Assembly: GCA_001873585.1 (NCBI GenBank)
Contig: MNZL01000125.1
Coordinates: 1,018-6,877 of the forward strand
Direction of reading: 5' to 3'
Origin: Rhodobacterales bacterium CG2_30_65_12
GTDB taxonomy: Bacteria; Pseudomonadota; Alphaproteobacteria; Rhodobacterales; Rhodobacteraceae
Length of the DNA: 5,860 bases
The notes under the pieces: model-generated
The model's input: only the letters and a program-made list of their open reading frames with translations
Database searches by the model: none
What the model was told of the DNA's origin: nothing
Shown: positions 4,936 through 5,860 of the stretch, in pieces
Numbering within the stretch: the stretch's first letter is position 1
How the letters are laid out: every line of letters starts with the position of its first letter
Translations under genes and position numbers: made by a program

Positions 4936-5523
4936 ATGGCAGAACGTGACAACCGCCGGGGCCAGCGCCGCGATAACCGCCGCGACGAAACCCCGGAATT
5001 CGCCGATCGCCTGGTGGCGATCAACCGCGTGTCGAAAACCGTGAAGGGTGGTAAGCGCTTCGGCTTCGCCGCGCTCGTTGTGGTCGGCGACCAGAAGGGC
5101 CGCGTCGGCTTCGGCAAGGGCAAGGCCAAGGAAGTTCCCGAGGCGATCCGCAAGGCGACCGAAAGCGCCAAGCGCGCGATGGTGCGCATTCCGCTCAAGG
5201 AGGGCCGCACCCTGCACCACGATGTCGAGGGCCGTCATGGCGCCGGCCGCGTGGTGATGCGCACCGCGCCGGAAGGCACCGGGATCATCTCTGGTGGCCC
5301 GATGCGCGCCGTATTCGAGATGCTCGGCATCAAGGACGTGGTGTCGAAGTCGATCGGCTCGCAGAACCCCTACAACATGATCCGAGCTACGCTCGACGGG
5401 TTGTCGAAGGTTGCGTCGCCCCGCTCCGTGGCCCAGCGCCGTGGCAAGAAGGTGGCCGAAATTCTGGGCGCGAAAGACGCCCCGACCGAAACCGTTGAAA
5501 CCGCCGAAGCGGCTGACGCGTAA
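4936..5523 (+). CDS. rpsE: 30S ribosomal protein S5
   Basis: S5 lies at the mRNA entry side of the 30S subunit, contacts S4 and S8, and affects decoding accuracy and helicase activity. The product has 195 residues, longer than the roughly 166 of E. coli. The extra length is an N-terminal charged extension (residues 1-20, rich in Arg and Asp) and an acidic, Ala/Thr-rich tail after about residue 180. The double-stranded-RNA-binding-type core begins RVSKTVKGGKRFGFAALVVVG at 31-51, followed by FGKGKAKEVPEAIRKA at 59-74; the second domain has GTGIISGGPMRAVFE at 114-128 and GSQNPYNMIRATLDGL at 141-156. The extension is typical of this alphaproteobacterial group. GAAAGGA (4922-4928) supports the ATG. 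Confidence 0.98.
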   Translation: MAERDNRRGQRRDNRRDETPEFADRLVAINRVSKTVKGGKRFGFAALVVVGDQKGRVGFGKGKAKEVPEAIRKATESAKRAMVRIPLKEGRTLHHDVEGRHGAGRVVMRTAPEGTGIISGGPMRAVFEMLGIKDVVSKSIGSQNPYNMIRATLDGLSKVASPRSVAQRRGKKVAEILGAKDAPTETVETAEAADA

Positions 5524-5535
5524 GGAGACGGAAAC

Positions 5536-5724
5536 ATGGCCAAGACCATCGTTGTAAAACAGATCGGTAGCCCGATCCGCCGCCCCGCCATCCAGCGCGC
5601 CACGCTGAAGGGCCTCGGGCTGAACAAGATGCACCGCGTGCGCGAGCTCGAAGACACCCCCGCAGTGCGCGGCATGGTGGCGAAGATCCCGCACCTCGTC
5701 GAGATCATCGAAGAGCGCGGGTAA
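5536..5724 (+). CDS. rpmD: 50S ribosomal protein L30
   Basis: L30 is a small two-helix, three-strand protein of the 50S subunit that binds 23S rRNA. The product has 62 residues with the family signature IGSPIRRPAIQRATL from residue 10, continuing KGLGLNKMHR to 34. It lies 12 nt after rpsE, with AAGGAGA overlapping the rpsE stop as ribosome binding site. In many bacteria rplO and secY follow at once; here a 136-nt non-coding tail with a terminator follows, so rpmD is the last gene of this transcription unit as seen. Confidence 0.98.
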   Translation: MAKTIVVKQIGSPIRRPAIQRATLKGLGLNKMHRVRELEDTPAVRGMVAKIPHLVEIIEERG

Positions 5725-5731
5725 GCGGGTA

Positions 5732-5751
5732 GGCGGGGTTCACCCCACGCC
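5732..5751 (+). other. Short GC-rich hairpin just after rpmD
   Basis: GGCGGGG and CCCCACGCC can pair (seven base pairs with one bulged A) around a small loop. It begins 7 nt after the rpmD stop. No T-run follows, so it is not a terminator by itself; it may protect the transcript 3' end after processing or back up the stronger stem downstream. Confidence 0.4.
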
Positions 5752-5770
5752 GCGTGCGAGAGAATTGGAG

Positions 5771-5808
5771 CGCCCTGGTCAGGAATGGCCGGGGCGTTTC
5801 CTTAATTT
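5771..5808 (+). terminator. Intrinsic terminator of the rpmC-rpmD unit
   Basis: CGCCCTGGTC (5771-5780) pairs with GGCCGGGGCG (5787-5796) over ten base pairs (two of them G-U) around a 6-nt loop AGGAAT, and is followed by TTTCCTTAATTT. The strong GC stem with a T-rich run directly behind it, 46 nt after the last stop codon, fits rho-independent termination. The T-run is interrupted, so termination may be partial and let some transcripts continue. Confidence 0.75.
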
Positions 5809-5860
5809 CCAAGGAAAAAATATCTTCGAAGTTCTGTATCCAATCCTTCACAGGCCCATT
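5809..5860. other. AT-rich tail at the right edge, no gene seen
   Basis: Composition changes sharply to AT-rich after the terminator (AAGGAAAAAATATCTTCGAA and on). No start codon with a ribosome binding site and no convincing promoter hexamers are visible before the window ends. It may be the upstream region of the next gene. Confidence 0.4.

Noticed and set aside
4933..5694. 253-codon minus-strand frame
   Set aside because: Antisense to rpsE and rpmD; the His/Ala/Arg-rich translation is a reverse-complement artefact.

Overview
The window is a GC-rich alphaproteobacterial segment, most likely from Rhodobacteraceae/Rhodobacterales. The r-protein sequences support this: a long cysteine-poor S14, a charged N-terminal extension on S5, and the wording of L5, S5 and L30. 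A short intergenic motif at about 814-843 also looks like the one repeated in that order. The HypF fragment implies [NiFe]-hydrogenase maturation, which would suit a purple non-sulphur or H2-oxidising member, but the species cannot be fixed.

Left part (1-792, minus strand): the first 264 codons of hypF, the carbamoyltransferase that starts CN-ligand synthesis for [NiFe] hydrogenases. The gene runs off the left edge.

Middle (793-1435): no intact gene. It holds the hypF leader with a palindromic Rhodobacterales-like element, then a decayed minus-strand remnant of an ISAs1-family transposase (about 894-1202) with internal deletions and a frameshift. The leader of rpmC follows, with a small hairpin over its ribosome binding site.

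Right part (1436-5724, plus strand): eleven collinear ribosomal protein genes in the classic S10-distal/spc order, rpmC-rpsQ-rplN-rplX-rplE-rpsN-rpsH-rplF-rplR-rpsE-rpmD. They are tightly packed (1-nt overlaps or 11-19 nt gaps), apart from a 63-nt spacer before rplN and a 102-nt spacer before rpsE. Both of these can form hairpins. A strong intrinsic terminator (about 5771-5808) follows rpmD, so the unit appears to end before the usual rplO-secY partners.

The genes supply primary and secondary rRNA-binding proteins of both subunits and are presumably co-transcribed and partly translationally coupled. The unusual point is the upstream border. The rplP gene that normally precedes rpmC is absent and its place is taken by hypF plus an IS relic, so the S10-spc cluster seems split here. 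I see no CRISPR array, tRNA, rRNA or wholly unknown gene system.
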